A DNA stretch of 27,083 nucleotides from an uncultured Clostridium sp. (GCA_946497905.1 CAMMMI010000011.1:1-27083); one strand, 5' to 3'; shown: positions 15,519-24,137, counted from the first letter of the stretch. A program made the numbers and translations. The notes: a model not told the origin generated them from the sequence alone.

Positions 15519-16832
15519 TTATATAAACATAATCATAAATAATGGATAATGTTCTATATTTTCTTCATCTTTATAAATATTGCAATCTTCTTCAAATTTC
15601 ATATATCTTGTTACTGTTTTATAATTTTGTATAATTGATTTCAAAGATTTTGCTTGTTTATTTTTTCCAGACTTAACTTCAATTGCTGTGACTTTTCCAT
15701 CTATATTTAATACAAAATCAATTTCTAAAGTACTTTTTCTTTCAAAATACATTAATTTACTATGTCTAGTAGCTATTTCTTCTGCACATATATTTTCTAA
15801 TATTGCTCCTTGATTAATATATAATTCATCATCTAGAATTGCTTTTTGTGTACCTTCTTCTAGCATAGATATTAACAATCCTGTATCTCTCATATATATT
15901 TTAAAACAATTTAATCGTATATTTGATATTAAAGGTAATGCTGGTTCTGATAAATTATAACAAAAGTTAATTATTCCTGCATCTTTTAGCCATTCTATTG
16001 ATGATGCATATTTTCTTTCCCCGACATTTTCTTCATCTTCCTTTATGTCTGAAAATAGAAATTTCTTATTTTTCTTTGATAATTGTATTGGAATACTATT
16101 AAATGTGTTTATAATTTTTTGTTTACTACTAGTTTCAGCAAATTTTACAACATCTAATAAATAATTCTCAACAATTGCCTTCTGAAGAATTAACACTTTT
16201 GATAAGCTATTTGTTTTCACATATTCATTTACTACATTAGGCATTCCTCCAACTAGCATATACATTTTAAACTGTTCTGATAGTTGTTTAATAATATATT
16301 CATCCATTGGCTTTATATTTTCGAAGCAATCTTTTACATACTCTATAGTTTCTTTTTTTATACCTACTCCCCACAAAAATTCTTCAAAGTCTAATGGATA
16401 TAAATCTATAACTCTTTCATAACCTACTGGATATGATGATACCTCTTTATAATACAAACCTAATAATGAACCAGATGAAATTACATCAATTCTTCCATCT
16501 AAAGCAAAACTTTTTAATGCTGTTCGCGCATTTGGGCAAGATTGTATCTCATCTAAAAATAAAATTGTTTTATATGGTACTATATTTACATTCGGAAATG
16601 TAACTTCCAGTTTCATTATTAATGTGTTTATATCTAAATTACCATTAAAAATATTTTTATACTCTGGAGTTAATTCAAAATTTATATAAATATAATTTTC
16701 ATAATTTTTCTTTGCAAAATCATCAACAATAAATGTTTTTCCAACTTGCCTTGCTCCTCTAATTAATAAGCATGGTTTTTTTTCTTCTTTTTTCCATTCT
16801 TCTAATATATAAGTAATTTTTCTTTCTAACAT
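15519..16832 (-). CDS. AAA ATPase with DUF4143 domain
   Basis: Member of the ATP-binding AAA/DUF4143 family, widespread in bacterial accessory DNA; its cellular role is not established. The 437-aa protein has Walker A GARQVGKT (26-33), Walker B ILFLDEIQ (Asp94, Glu95), an SSGSLL sensor segment, and a C-terminal DUF4143 region ending in a nuclease-like IDFVLNIDGKVTAIEVKSG motif (Glu385, Lys387). The start is set at 16832, where GAGGTGATAGA precedes ATG, rather than at 16868. It has its own promoter with upstream 33-bp direct repeats. It lies between a gene remnant and a 110-aa unknown, as expected for mobile or toxin-antitoxin-like cargo, though no partner is recognised. Confidence 0.88.
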   Translation of the reverse strand: MLERKITYILEEWKKEEKKPCLLIRGARQVGKTFIVDDFAKKNYENYIYINFELTPEYKNIFNGNLDINTLIMKLEVTFPNVNIVPYKTILFLDEIQSCPNARTALKSFALDGRIDVISSGSLLGLYYKEVSSYPVGYERVIDLYPLDFEEFLWGVGIKKETIEYVKDCFENIKPMDEYIIKQLSEQFKMYMLVGGMPNVVNEYVKTNSLSKVLILQKAIVENYLLDVVKFAETSSKQKIINTFNSIPIQLSKKNKKFLFSDIKEDEENVGERKYASSIEWLKDAGIINFCYNLSEPALPLISNIRLNCFKIYMRDTGLLISMLEEGTQKAILDDELYINQGAILENICAEEIATRHSKLMYFERKSTLEIDFVLNIDGKVTAIEVKSGKNKQAKSLKSIIQNYKTVTRYMKFEEDCNIYKDEENIEHYPLFMIMFI

Positions 16833-16859
16833 TCTATCACCTCGAATTTTCTTATATAT

Positions 16860-16888
16860 ATTATACAATTTTTATTTATTTTATGCAA
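16860..16888 (-). promoter_or_regulatory. ATPase gene promoter
   Basis: Minus strand: TTGCAT (16888-16883), 17-nt spacer, perfect TATAAT (16865-16860), 28 bp before the ATG. The -35 box coincides with the first unit of the 33-bp direct repeats. Confidence 0.65.
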
Positions 16889-16982
16889 GTTTTTCTGACA
16901 ACTTTCAAGGTGAATATGCAAGTTTTTACTATGACTTTTTGTGGTTAATTGCAATTTATTTTGACGACTTTTTATTTTATGT
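16884..16982. repeat. Three 33-bp direct repeats upstream of the ATPase gene
   Basis: Units start at 16884, 16917 and 16950, exactly 33 bp apart. Each begins TGCAA (TGCAAGTTTTT in the first two) and has ACTTT at positions 18-22; the remaining 11 bp vary. Read toward the ATPase gene, the TTGCA ends sit on one helix face about three turns apart, and the nearest is the -35 box. They look like operator iterons or duplicated -35 regions. Confidence 0.7.
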
Positions 16983-17191
16983 TCCTTTATAATTTTTTGA
17001 TGGCTGAATTGAACATATTTATTTTTATAGAAATTGCAGATTTTCATTTTTGTCTTTTCTTACTCTCTAGCAATATAGTTTCGTGTTTTTTCTGACAGCC
17101 AATGACCCGCCCCTCAACTTATGGCTTATCTTTGCTAGGTAAATATGTGGCTTGAGAGGTATCAACCAAAATTAGAATATAAAATTGTTTT

Positions 17192-17212
17192 AAGACCGCA
17201 AATTGCGGCCTT
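17192..17212. terminator. Terminator hairpin after the 110-aa gene
   Basis: AAGACCGCAA (17192-17201) and TTGCGGCCTT (17203-17212) form a stem with one mismatched pair and a minimal loop, 6 bp past the stop of the 17219-17551 gene. T-runs after it are short on both strands. The stretch 16989-17191 upstream of the ATPase promoter has no convincing gene, only a 35-codon open frame at 17067-17171. Confidence 0.5.
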
Positions 17213-17218
17213 TTAAAC

Positions 17219-17551
17219 TTAAATTTTTTTGATTATTGTAAATAATGTATCAATATCTTCTTTTGATACAAAATTGATATCAATGTTATATTTCTGAAAA
17301 TAATTGTCTAAAACCCTTCGTTTTCGAAGCTCTAATATCTCATTATAAGGGTTTTGTTCAAATAATAAATCAAATATAAGAAGTCGTAGCAACTCCCTAG
17401 CTATTTGCCTATCATATTTTAACTGTAATTCTTCAGATTCAACAACATATTTTCCCGAAACTAATCTTTTTAGATTGATTTCAATAATTTCTAGTGCTTC
17501 TTTCCGCACACAATACTTTTTTATTTTATCATAATATTTAAGTTTATTCAT
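17219..17551 (-). CDS. Hypothetical protein, 110 aa
   Basis: No family recognised. It is a small, charged, mostly helical soluble protein: a basic N-terminus (MNKLKYYDKIKKY), a central helical block with many Leu/Glu residues and the segment LRLLIFDLLFEQNPYNEILELRKRR (about 55-79), and an acidic-to-basic C-terminus ending IIKKI. No membrane segment or signal peptide is evident. The start is well supported by AAGGAGG 5 nt upstream, and a good sigma-A promoter lies about 100 bp away. It is a single gene between the GH3 gene and the ATPase region. Confidence 0.75.
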   Translation of the reverse strand: MNKLKYYDKIKKYCVRKEALEIIEINLKRLVSGKYVVESEELQLKYDRQIARELLRLLIFDLLFEQNPYNEILELRKRRVLDNYFQKYNIDINFVSKEDIDTLFTIIKKI

Positions 17552-17652
17552 TTTTCCTCCTTGCCAATTGGCTTTCTAAAATAAGTTAACAAGTTGCAAT
17601 TTATTTTAACTGCTCCTAAATTAGAACAGGAATTTTAAAAAAATATATTTAT

Positions 17653-17681
17653 ATTTTAACATAAATTTCAAACCTTTTCAA
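17653..17681 (-). promoter_or_regulatory. Promoter of the 110-aa gene
   Basis: Minus strand: TTGAAA (17681-17676), 17-nt spacer, TAAAAT (17658-17653) with TGT in extended -10 position. The roughly 95-nt leader contains the 14-mer TTGCAATTTATTTT (plus-strand 17594-17607), also present in the third repeat unit at 16949-16962. Confidence 0.6.
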
Positions 17682-17719
17682 CTGTAATTATTTATTTTCA
17701 TCTTATTAGCTTTTGTTTC

Positions 17720-19945
17720 TTATATTAGCAATTCAAATTTATCTTCTAAAACGTTCACAGAGTCTCCTCCTACAAAAACCTTAAAATCTCCTTTCTCTGC
17801 CACAAATTCTAATTTTTCATTCCAAAATTTTAACATATCTATACAAATGTCAAAATTTACATATTTTATTTCATATGGTTTAAAATATTCTTTCTTAAAT
17901 GCTTTTAATTCTTTTACTGGTCTTACAACACTTCCAAATAAATCCTGTATATATAATTGTATCACCTCATAACCTGCATAATCACTTTGATTTTCTATTT
18001 TAACTGTTACAGTAATGCTTTCATCTTGATACATTTTATGCTTATCAAGTTTCATTTCCATATATCTAAAATTAGAATATGACAAACCATATCCAAATGG
18101 GTAAAAACTTTCTGTTGGGATATCTTGATATCTTGATACATATCGAACATTATCATAGTGTGGTCTACCAGTATTATAATGGTTATAATATACTGGACAT
18201 TGTCCTACATTTTGTGGAAAACTCATAGTTAGCTTTCCTGATGGATTTACTTCTCCTAATATCATTTCTACAATTGCTTTTGCACCTGTAGTGCCTGGAA
18301 ACCATACATCTAAAATTGCATCTAATTTTCCTTCTATATTATTTAATTGAATTGGCCTACCATTAAATAATATTAAGATTATTGGTTTTGATAGTTTATG
18401 CAATTCATTAATTAGTTTTATTTGATTTTCTGGTAAAGAAATACCTGAACGTGAACATGCTTCTCCACTTTGTTTGTAATGTTCTCCTAAAGCCAAAATA
18501 ATTACGTCTGTATTTTTTGCAGTTTGTATAGCAATGTCAATCATTTCTTGTTCTACTTTCTCTTCATCTTCTACATTCACTAAAGGTAATCCATCTGCTG
18601 ATAATATTTTATTAAATTCTTCTTGTCTTAATATTTCACACCCTTTTGAATATGCCACTTTACTTCCCATTTTTTCTTTAAAAATATCTAGAATTGTACT
18701 ATTTTTTGATTTATCAGAAAACATAGTCCATGAACCAGTAATTCCAATATTATCAACATATGGGCCAATTAAGGCAACTTTTTTATTTTTTTGTAACGGT
18801 AAAATATGGTTTTTATTTTTTAATAATACAAATGTTTCCTGCGTTAACTTTTTGGCTTTTTCTAAATTGCTTGCATTCATTAAATATGTTTTTTCTTTTT
18901 TCTTATCAATATTACCATATGGATTTTCAAATAATCCTAACTTATTTTTTAATGTCAATATTCTCAAAACACTTTCATTTACTTTATTTTCTATCTCTTT
19001 ATTTTCCACGCATAAGTCTTTTAAATGATTTGCATATATGCTAGACATCATATCAATATCAACACCTGCATAAATGGCATTTTTTGCTGCTACTCTTCCA
19101 TTTTCAGAATATCCATGTGCTATAGTTTCTTCAATAGCACCATAGTCTGAAATAATAATCCCTCTAAATCCTAATTCTTCTCTTATTACCTTCTGAATTA
19201 ACCATTTGTTTACTGTACAAGGAATTCCATTAATCACATTAAATGATGTCATTAGCATTTCTGCTCCCGCTTCTATTGCTGCTTTATATGCTGGTAAATA
19301 ATATTGTCTAAATTCTCTTTCTGACATATCTACTGTATTATAATCTCTTCCTGCTTCTACCGCACCATAAGCGGCTATGTGCTTTACACAAGATACTAAA
19401 TTTCCCATTTCTAAAAGATTTTCTCCTTGATATGCCTTTACCATTATTTTAGCATAAATTTCCCCTAGAAACGGATCTTCTCCTCCAATTGATTCCATTA
19501 CTCTTCCCCATCTAGCATCTCTTGATAGGTCAACCATCGGCGAAAAATTAACATTTGCCCCAGCTATACTAGATTCCATAGCAGATATTTCTGCTATCTG
19601 TTTTATAACTTTAGGACTCCATGAACATCCTTGTGCAATTGGTATAGGGAATGCAATCTTATATCCATTAATAATATCATCCATAAATAGTAATGGTATT
19701 TTCAATCTACTTTTAGATAAATATTCATCTTGCACTTTCTTTACTCTTTCTGCCCCAACAATATTTAGAACAGAACCAATCTGATATAGTTTTTCGCTAG
19801 ATAAATTCAAATTTTTCAATGGTCCAGTTAACATACTATTTGTATCTTCTGATAAAAATACATCTCCCGCAATTTGTACCATCTGGCCTATTTTTTCTTC
19901 TATTGTCATTTCATTTAATAATTTTAGTATTTCTTTATATTTCAT
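17720..19945 (-). CDS. GH3 beta-glucosidase (BglX-like, cytoplasmic)
   Basis: Glycoside hydrolase family 3 enzyme that removes terminal beta-D-glucose from oligosaccharides with retention. The 741-aa protein has no signal peptide, so it acts inside the cell. It has the GH3 barrel (about 10-330) with KHIAAYG (188-194) and the nucleophile Asp267 in IIISDYGA, an alpha/beta sandwich domain (about 365-600), and a C-terminal fibronectin-III-like domain (about 645-735). AGGAGG precedes the ATG. It lies 72 bp downstream of a GH144-like gene on the same strand. That pairing recalls the beta-1,2-glucanase plus sophorose-specific GH3 systems of gut Bacteroidota, so sophorose or short beta-1,2-gluco-oligosaccharides are likely substrates (inference). 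Confidence 0.9.
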   Translation of the reverse strand: MKYKEILKLLNEMTIEEKIGQMVQIAGDVFLSEDTNSMLTGPLKNLNLSSEKLYQIGSVLNIVGAERVKKVQDEYLSKSRLKIPLLFMDDIINGYKIAFPIPIAQGCSWSPKVIKQIAEISAMESSIAGANVNFSPMVDLSRDARWGRVMESIGGEDPFLGEIYAKIMVKAYQGENLLEMGNLVSCVKHIAAYGAVEAGRDYNTVDMSEREFRQYYLPAYKAAIEAGAEMLMTSFNVINGIPCTVNKWLIQKVIREELGFRGIIISDYGAIEETIAHGYSENGRVAAKNAIYAGVDIDMMSSIYANHLKDLCVENKEIENKVNESVLRILTLKNKLGLFENPYGNIDKKKEKTYLMNASNLEKAKKLTQETFVLLKNKNHILPLQKNKKVALIGPYVDNIGITGSWTMFSDKSKNSTILDIFKEKMGSKVAYSKGCEILRQEEFNKILSADGLPLVNVEDEEKVEQEMIDIAIQTAKNTDVIILALGEHYKQSGEACSRSGISLPENQIKLINELHKLSKPIILILFNGRPIQLNNIEGKLDAILDVWFPGTTGAKAIVEMILGEVNPSGKLTMSFPQNVGQCPVYYNHYNTGRPHYDNVRYVSRYQDIPTESFYPFGYGLSYSNFRYMEMKLDKHKMYQDESITVTVKIENQSDYAGYEVIQLYIQDLFGSVVRPVKELKAFKKEYFKPYEIKYVNFDICIDMLKFWNEKLEFVAEKGDFKVFVGGDSVNVLEDKFELLI

Positions 19946-20017
19946 AGGACCTCCTACTATAAATTAAATTTTATCATATATTTACCGATATTATTGATAT
20001 CAAGCATATATACAAAG

Positions 20018-21268
20018 TTACATGTAGATTTTTTGTTTTCCTACACAATTGTTATCTGTATTAATTTTTAATATTTCTAATCCTTTTTGAACATATTCAT
20101 TTTTCATAAAATATTTCCATGGTAATTGTGATAAATAATTTTCTATCATCATCATAGATATTCCTTTATCAATTCCTATTACTTCCTTTGAATACCATTC
20201 TCCATCTTCTAAATTATATCCATCAATAAAGCCATATTTTCCCCATAATTTTGGGTAATGATTATAAAAATTTTCTAATGCTTTTATACTTAATTCTGGT
20301 GTAAATACAATTGAACCAGCTACACCACATGGAGTTACTGTTCCATCATTTTGTGTATCTACATCTGCCAAAGCTGGCATTGCTCCATATCCTCCACTAT
20401 ATCCATTAGGTCCTACACATGCAGTTAGTCCCCATGAATTTTCACCAAATGTTTTAAATCTATCTTTATTTTTTATACAATATATTCTATTAGCTAATGT
20501 TGCTTTTATGGAATTTTCAAACCAATCAATTCCTTTTTCATCCTTTTTGCCTCTAAAATCTATCCAGGCATGAGAAAATTGATATGTAAATAATGTTCCA
20601 CAATATGTATAAATAATATCTTCTATCCCTTCATATGTACATTTTTCTTTATTCATATCATCATACATCGTTTTTGGGATTGAATAAGTAGGCGAAGAAA
20701 CTCCCAAAACATAAAGCATAAGCTGTTCAGCATACATATCCCAATTTCCCCAAAATCCAGTTTCTGGTTTATATCCCATATAAAAATAATTATTTTCTTT
20801 GTTTTGATACCACTTCCAATTAATTCTTTTATACAGTTCCTCAGCTTTTTGTTTAACACTTCCTTTAAAATATTCTCCTACTAATATTGCTCCACATATA
20901 AAAATGGCTGTATCAATAATTGATATTTCACAATTCCATTCTCTTTTTCCTGTTTGAATATTTACAAAATGATAGTAAAATCCATTTTTACCTTCTACAT
21001 AATTTAAAAATGTGTCTAAAGTTTTATCTGCTCTTTTATATGCTTTCTCATAAGAAATCCATTTTCTATTAACTCCTATTACTAGAGCTGCTAATCCATA
21101 TCCAACAGATGCAATACTTGCTATATGATCTGCATACATATCTTTATCTTTAATTAGCCCATACCCTCTACTTTTCAGATCTGTATTTGCCTCTTTTATA
21201 AAAAAACGATAACTCGCTTTTAACTCTTTTAATAATAATGTATCTCCATATTTCTTTAACAATCTCAT
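20018..21268 (-). CDS. Glucoamylase-fold protein, GH144-like (beta-1,2-glucanase candidate)
   Basis: The 416-aa protein matches the (alpha/alpha)6-barrel glucoamylase domain family (PF10091), which includes GH144 endo-beta-1,2-glucanases. Recognisable family features are the WNCEISIIDTAIF segment near 110-122, FGENSWGLTACVGPNGY (about 283-299) and VTPCGVAGSIVFTPE (about 318-332), followed by YGFIDGYN. There is no signal peptide, so it works on imported oligosaccharides. The start at 21268 has GAGG about 11 nt upstream. It leads a two-gene operon with the GH3 enzyme. The window shows no transporter or regulator for the substrate. The domain assignment is fairly firm; the precise substrate is inferred from family and neighbour. 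Confidence 0.8.
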   Translation of the reverse strand: MRLLKKYGDTLLLKELKASYRFFIKEANTDLKSRGYGLIKDKDMYADHIASIASVGYGLAALVIGVNRKWISYEKAYKRADKTLDTFLNYVEGKNGFYYHFVNIQTGKREWNCEISIIDTAIFICGAILVGEYFKGSVKQKAEELYKRINWKWYQNKENNYFYMGYKPETGFWGNWDMYAEQLMLYVLGVSSPTYSIPKTMYDDMNKEKCTYEGIEDIIYTYCGTLFTYQFSHAWIDFRGKKDEKGIDWFENSIKATLANRIYCIKNKDRFKTFGENSWGLTACVGPNGYSGGYGAMPALADVDTQNDGTVTPCGVAGSIVFTPELSIKALENFYNHYPKLWGKYGFIDGYNLEDGEWYSKEVIGIDKGISMMMIENYLSQLPWKYFMKNEYVQKGLEILKINTDNNCVGKQKIYM

Positions 21269-21417
21269 ATATAAAATTCACCTCTAACATTAGATTAACA
21301 TAAGAATCTACTTTTTTCTATGGAATTTTTCACCAAAAATAATAAATATATTCGTATTTCTAAATCTTTTGGCTTTAAAAAAATTGCTGATATTGAATAC
21401 GTAATTTGGCATATAGC

Positions 21418-21460
21418 AAGCCCAAATTATTAAACTTATTTTGTCTGATAATTTGGGCTT
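21418..21460. repeat. 13-bp perfect inverted repeat between divergent genes
   Basis: AAGCCCAAATTAT (21418-21430) and its exact complement (21448-21460) with a 17-nt loop lie between the divergent GH144-like and hydrolase genes. It could be a plus-strand terminator left from a lost gene or an operator. The rest of 21269-21557 shows no convincing gene. Confidence 0.6.
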
Positions 21461-21557
21461 ATTCAGGAATAAAAAATTTTAACTTTTTTTGCATTTATTT
21501 CATATAATATTTAATAACTTTAATCGTATCAAAATTATAAAGATAGGAGATGTTTTA

Positions 21558-22370
21558 ATGTATTATATAACTTCTAATGACAAGACTAAAATCGCTGTTT
21601 TTGACTTAAATCCAAAAGGAAAGAAAACTATCGTATTAATTCATGGTTGGCCACTTTCTCATAAAATGTTCGAATACCAATTGCCCTCATTATTAAATTC
21701 TAATTATAGAATTATAATGTTTGATTTACGTGGTTTTGGCATGTCTCAAGAAACTGCTCATGGTTATACATATGATCAATTTGCAACTGACTTATATTAT
21801 GTCGTATCTTCATTAGGTTTACATCGTTTTGATTTACTTGGTTTTTCTATGGGCGGTGCAATTGCTACTAGATATATGGCTCTTTATAATGGTTATGGTG
21901 TATCTAAATTGTGTTTACTTGATTCTGCTGTTCCAAGTTATTGTAAAACTTTAGAAAATCCATATGGTCAGACTATAGAATCAACTAATCAATTAATTGA
22001 TTTAGGTTTTAACGATAGACCAGCTTTAAATCAATATTTTGGTTCAATTTTTTTTGCTAGAACGCCTTCTTTAGCATTTAAAAATTGGTTTCAAGATTTA
22101 AGTAATAGTGCCAGTGGTATTGGAGAAATGAGTTCTTTAATTTCTCTTCGTGATGAAAATATTTTTGATGATTTAAAAAAAATTAGAGTTCCTACAGGCA
22201 TTTTTCATGGCAGGGAAGATAAAATTTGTCCTTTTGGCATGGCTCAAATTATGAAACAAGAGATTTCTAATTCTATACTATTTCCTTTTGATAATGCAGG
22301 ACATGGCACTTTTTATGACGCTAAAAATATTTTTAATAATACTTTAATTGATTTTTTATCAGAGCCTTAA
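21558..22370 (+). CDS. Alpha/beta hydrolase
   Basis: A serine hydrolase of the alpha/beta fold, 270 aa and cytoplasmic. Visible features are the oxyanion HGW (29-31), the nucleophile elbow GFSMG with Ser97 (95-99), the acid Asp221 in HGREDKI and the catalytic His249 in NAGHGTF. The nearest style is the haloperoxidase/esterase group (HGWPLSHKMFEYQ, DLRGFGMS), but the substrate cannot be read from sequence. The ATG at 21558 with AGGAGA 7 nt upstream is chosen over an in-frame ATG at 21489 without one. It is a plus-strand singleton between minus-strand operons, bounded by a strong hairpin downstream. Confidence 0.9.
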   Translation: MYYITSNDKTKIAVFDLNPKGKKTIVLIHGWPLSHKMFEYQLPSLLNSNYRIIMFDLRGFGMSQETAHGYTYDQFATDLYYVVSSLGLHRFDLLGFSMGGAIATRYMALYNGYGVSKLCLLDSAVPSYCKTLENPYGQTIESTNQLIDLGFNDRPALNQYFGSIFFARTPSLAFKNWFQDLSNSASGIGEMSSLISLRDENIFDDLKKIRVPTGIFHGREDKICPFGMAQIMKQEISNSILFPFDNAGHGTFYDAKNIFNNTLIDFLSEP

Positions 22371-22482
22371 AATATTTCTATATTATGCTTTATTATTTAG
22401 AATTTTTTAAATTATGTATTGAACCGAAAAATAATATATTTATTGATGTACTATATCCAATATCGCTGTGCATTCTAACGAC

Positions 22483-22521
22483 CAGGTAGAGTATTTCAAT
22501 TTTCTTGAAATATTCTACCTG
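22483..22521. terminator. Strong bidirectional terminator
   Basis: A 17-bp stem (22483-22499 with 22505-22521, one G-U pair) and 5-nt loop lie between the convergent hydrolase and metK genes. It starts CAGGTAGAG and ends CTACCTG. On the plus strand it is followed by CTAAATTTTAT. Confidence 0.75.
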
Positions 22522-22536
22522 CTAAATTTTATCTTA

Positions 22537-23646
22537 TTATATTTTAATAATTTTTTCCCAACTTAAATTCTCTTTTCCAAAATGTCCATAATTTGTAGTT
22601 TGTGAATATATTGGTTTTTTCAAGTCCAAATATTCAATAATTCCATCTGGTGTTAAATCAAAATTATTCTTAATTATTTGTATTAATTCTTGTTCTGTCT
22701 TATTTCCTGTTCCAAATGTATTTACATTAATTGATAATGGTTCTTTCATTCCTATTGCATAAGATACTTGTATTTCGCATTTTTTAGCATATCCATTTGC
22801 AACTAGATTTTTTGCTATATGTCTTAACATATATGCTGCTGAGCGATCTACTTTGCTAGGATCTTTTCCAGAAAATGCTCCTCCTCCATGTCTTGCATAT
22901 CCTCCATATGTATCAACTATTATCTTTCTTCCTGTCAATCCTGTGTCTCCAAGTGGTCCACCTATAACAAATCTTCCAGTAGGGTTTATGTATATTTTTG
23001 TATTATTATCTATCATATTTTCTGGTATTATATATTTTATTACATATTCTTTTATATCTTCTTTCAATTGTTCTTGAGTTATATTTTCTTCGTGTTGTGT
23101 TGATATTAATATTGTTTCTATTCTTTTAGGTTTTTCATCTTCATATTCAACTGTTACTTGTGTTTTTCCATCTGGTCTTAAATATGGTATTATTTTATCC
23201 TTTCTTACTTGTGTCAATCTCTTTGATAGCTTGTGCGCCATATCTATAGCATATGGCATGTAGTTTTCAGTTTCATCACATGCAAACCCAAACATTATCC
23301 CTTGGTCTCCTGCTCCTCCTACATCTACTCCCATTGCTATATCTGGACTTTGTTTAGTAATATTTATATGTATTTTGCATGTTTTGTAATCTATATCTAT
23401 TTTCTCATTATCAAATCCAATTTCTTTTATTTTTTCTCTAGTTAGTTTTTCAATGTCAATATTAGCATTTGATGTTATTTGCCCTGCAATTACAATCTCA
23501 TTTCCTGACGCAAATGTTTCTACTGCTACTCTTGAATTTTTATCTTGTTTTAAACATTCATCTAATATTGTATCTGATATTGTATCACATAATTTATCTG
23601 GATGTCCTTCTGTTACACTTTCTGATGTAAAATAATACTTGTTCAT
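22537..23646 (-). CDS. metK: S-adenosylmethionine synthetase
   Basis: Makes S-adenosylmethionine from methionine and ATP. The 369-aa protein has the standard N-terminus FTSESVTEGHPDK, the ATP motif GAGDQGIMFG, the P-loop-like GGGAFSGKDPSKVDRSAAY and the closing YGHFGKE. The start at 23646 gives the usual MNKYYFTSES beginning; an ATG four codons earlier (23658) lies directly against the AAGGA site and is less likely. It follows dgkA by 54 bp on the same strand. No SAM riboswitch is visible in the short gap, which is notable since many Bacillota control metK this way. Confidence 0.96.
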   Translation of the reverse strand: MNKYYFTSESVTEGHPDKLCDTISDTILDECLKQDKNSRVAVETFASGNEIVIAGQITSNANIDIEKLTREKIKEIGFDNEKIDIDYKTCKIHINITKQSPDIAMGVDVGGAGDQGIMFGFACDETENYMPYAIDMAHKLSKRLTQVRKDKIIPYLRPDGKTQVTVEYEDEKPKRIETILISTQHEENITQEQLKEDIKEYVIKYIIPENMIDNNTKIYINPTGRFVIGGPLGDTGLTGRKIIVDTYGGYARHGGGAFSGKDPSKVDRSAAYMLRHIAKNLVANGYAKKCEIQVSYAIGMKEPLSINVNTFGTGNKTEQELIQIIKNNFDLTPDGIIEYLDLKKPIYSQTTNYGHFGKENLSWEKIIKI

Positions 23647-23700
23647 TTTTTGTTTCATTCCTTACTTATATAATATATTTAGGTTTTTATATGGTTTTAC

Positions 23701-24085
23701 CTATAAACCTATTACAATCAAAATTTTAGGTATAAAAATTATTAATCCTACTATTACTGATATAATAGCTGATATAAGTACAGCACCAGCTGATATATCT
23801 TTAGCAAGTTTTGCTTTTTCATTTATATTTGGCATAGCTATGTCTACTGTTGTTTCAATTGCTGTATTAATTAACTCTATTGTAATAACAAATCCAAATA
23901 AAATTATACAAACGATCCATTCTGCTTGTGTTATTTTTAAAACTATCCCAGCTATTATTACTAGTAACATAACTATAAAATGAATTTTTAAATTTTGCTC
24001 AGTTTTTATGGATGATATTATTCCTTCAAAAGCATATTTAAAACTATTTACTAGTTTTTTTCTCTTACTACCGTTTTTGACTCAT
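23701..24085 (-). pseudogene. dgkA: Diacylglycerol/undecaprenol kinase, frameshifted at codon 4
   Basis: Small membrane kinase that recycles lipid alcohols such as undecaprenol for wall synthesis. The family core is intact: KYAFEGI, EQNLKIHF, the active-site ELINTAIETTVD and KLAKDISAGAVL, with three membrane segments. The only start in this frame (ATG at 23970) would drop about 38 residues, including the conserved N-terminal helix. A proper start exists upstream: AAGGAG, then ATG at 24085 reading MSQ, but it is out of frame by one base. Removing one A from the A5 tract (plus-strand T5 at 24074-24078) gives a continuous 127-aa protein of normal family length. This is a one-base expansion, a sequencing error or a slippery-tract switch. 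metK follows. Confidence 0.75.
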
Positions 24086-24104
24086 AAATATTTTACTCCT
24101 TTTT

Positions 24105-24137
24105 ACCAATTAGGGGACGTTCCCGAAAATTAGTGCC
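24105..24137. repeat. GGGGACG element upstream of dgkA
   Basis: ACCAATTAGGGGACGTTCCC followed by GAAAATTAGTGCC: the left part matches the short palindromes at 1407 and 4618, and the right part matches the CGAAAATTAG block of the adjacent large hairpin. It overlaps the first bases of that hairpin and lies 20 bp upstream of the dgkA start. Confidence 0.7.

Noticed and set aside
16826..17047. 73-codon minus-strand frame with an 11-residue repeat
   Set aside because: No ribosome binding site, it runs through the ATPase promoter and start codon, and its repeats are explained by the 33-bp DNA repeats.
21320..21433. 37-codon plus-strand frame ending in the 21418 hairpin
   Set aside because: No ribosome binding site or promoter and no recognisable family; at best a remnant of a gene 3' end.
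23659..23700. SAM riboswitch before metK
   Set aside because: The gap to dgkA is too short and holds no hairpin or conserved core.
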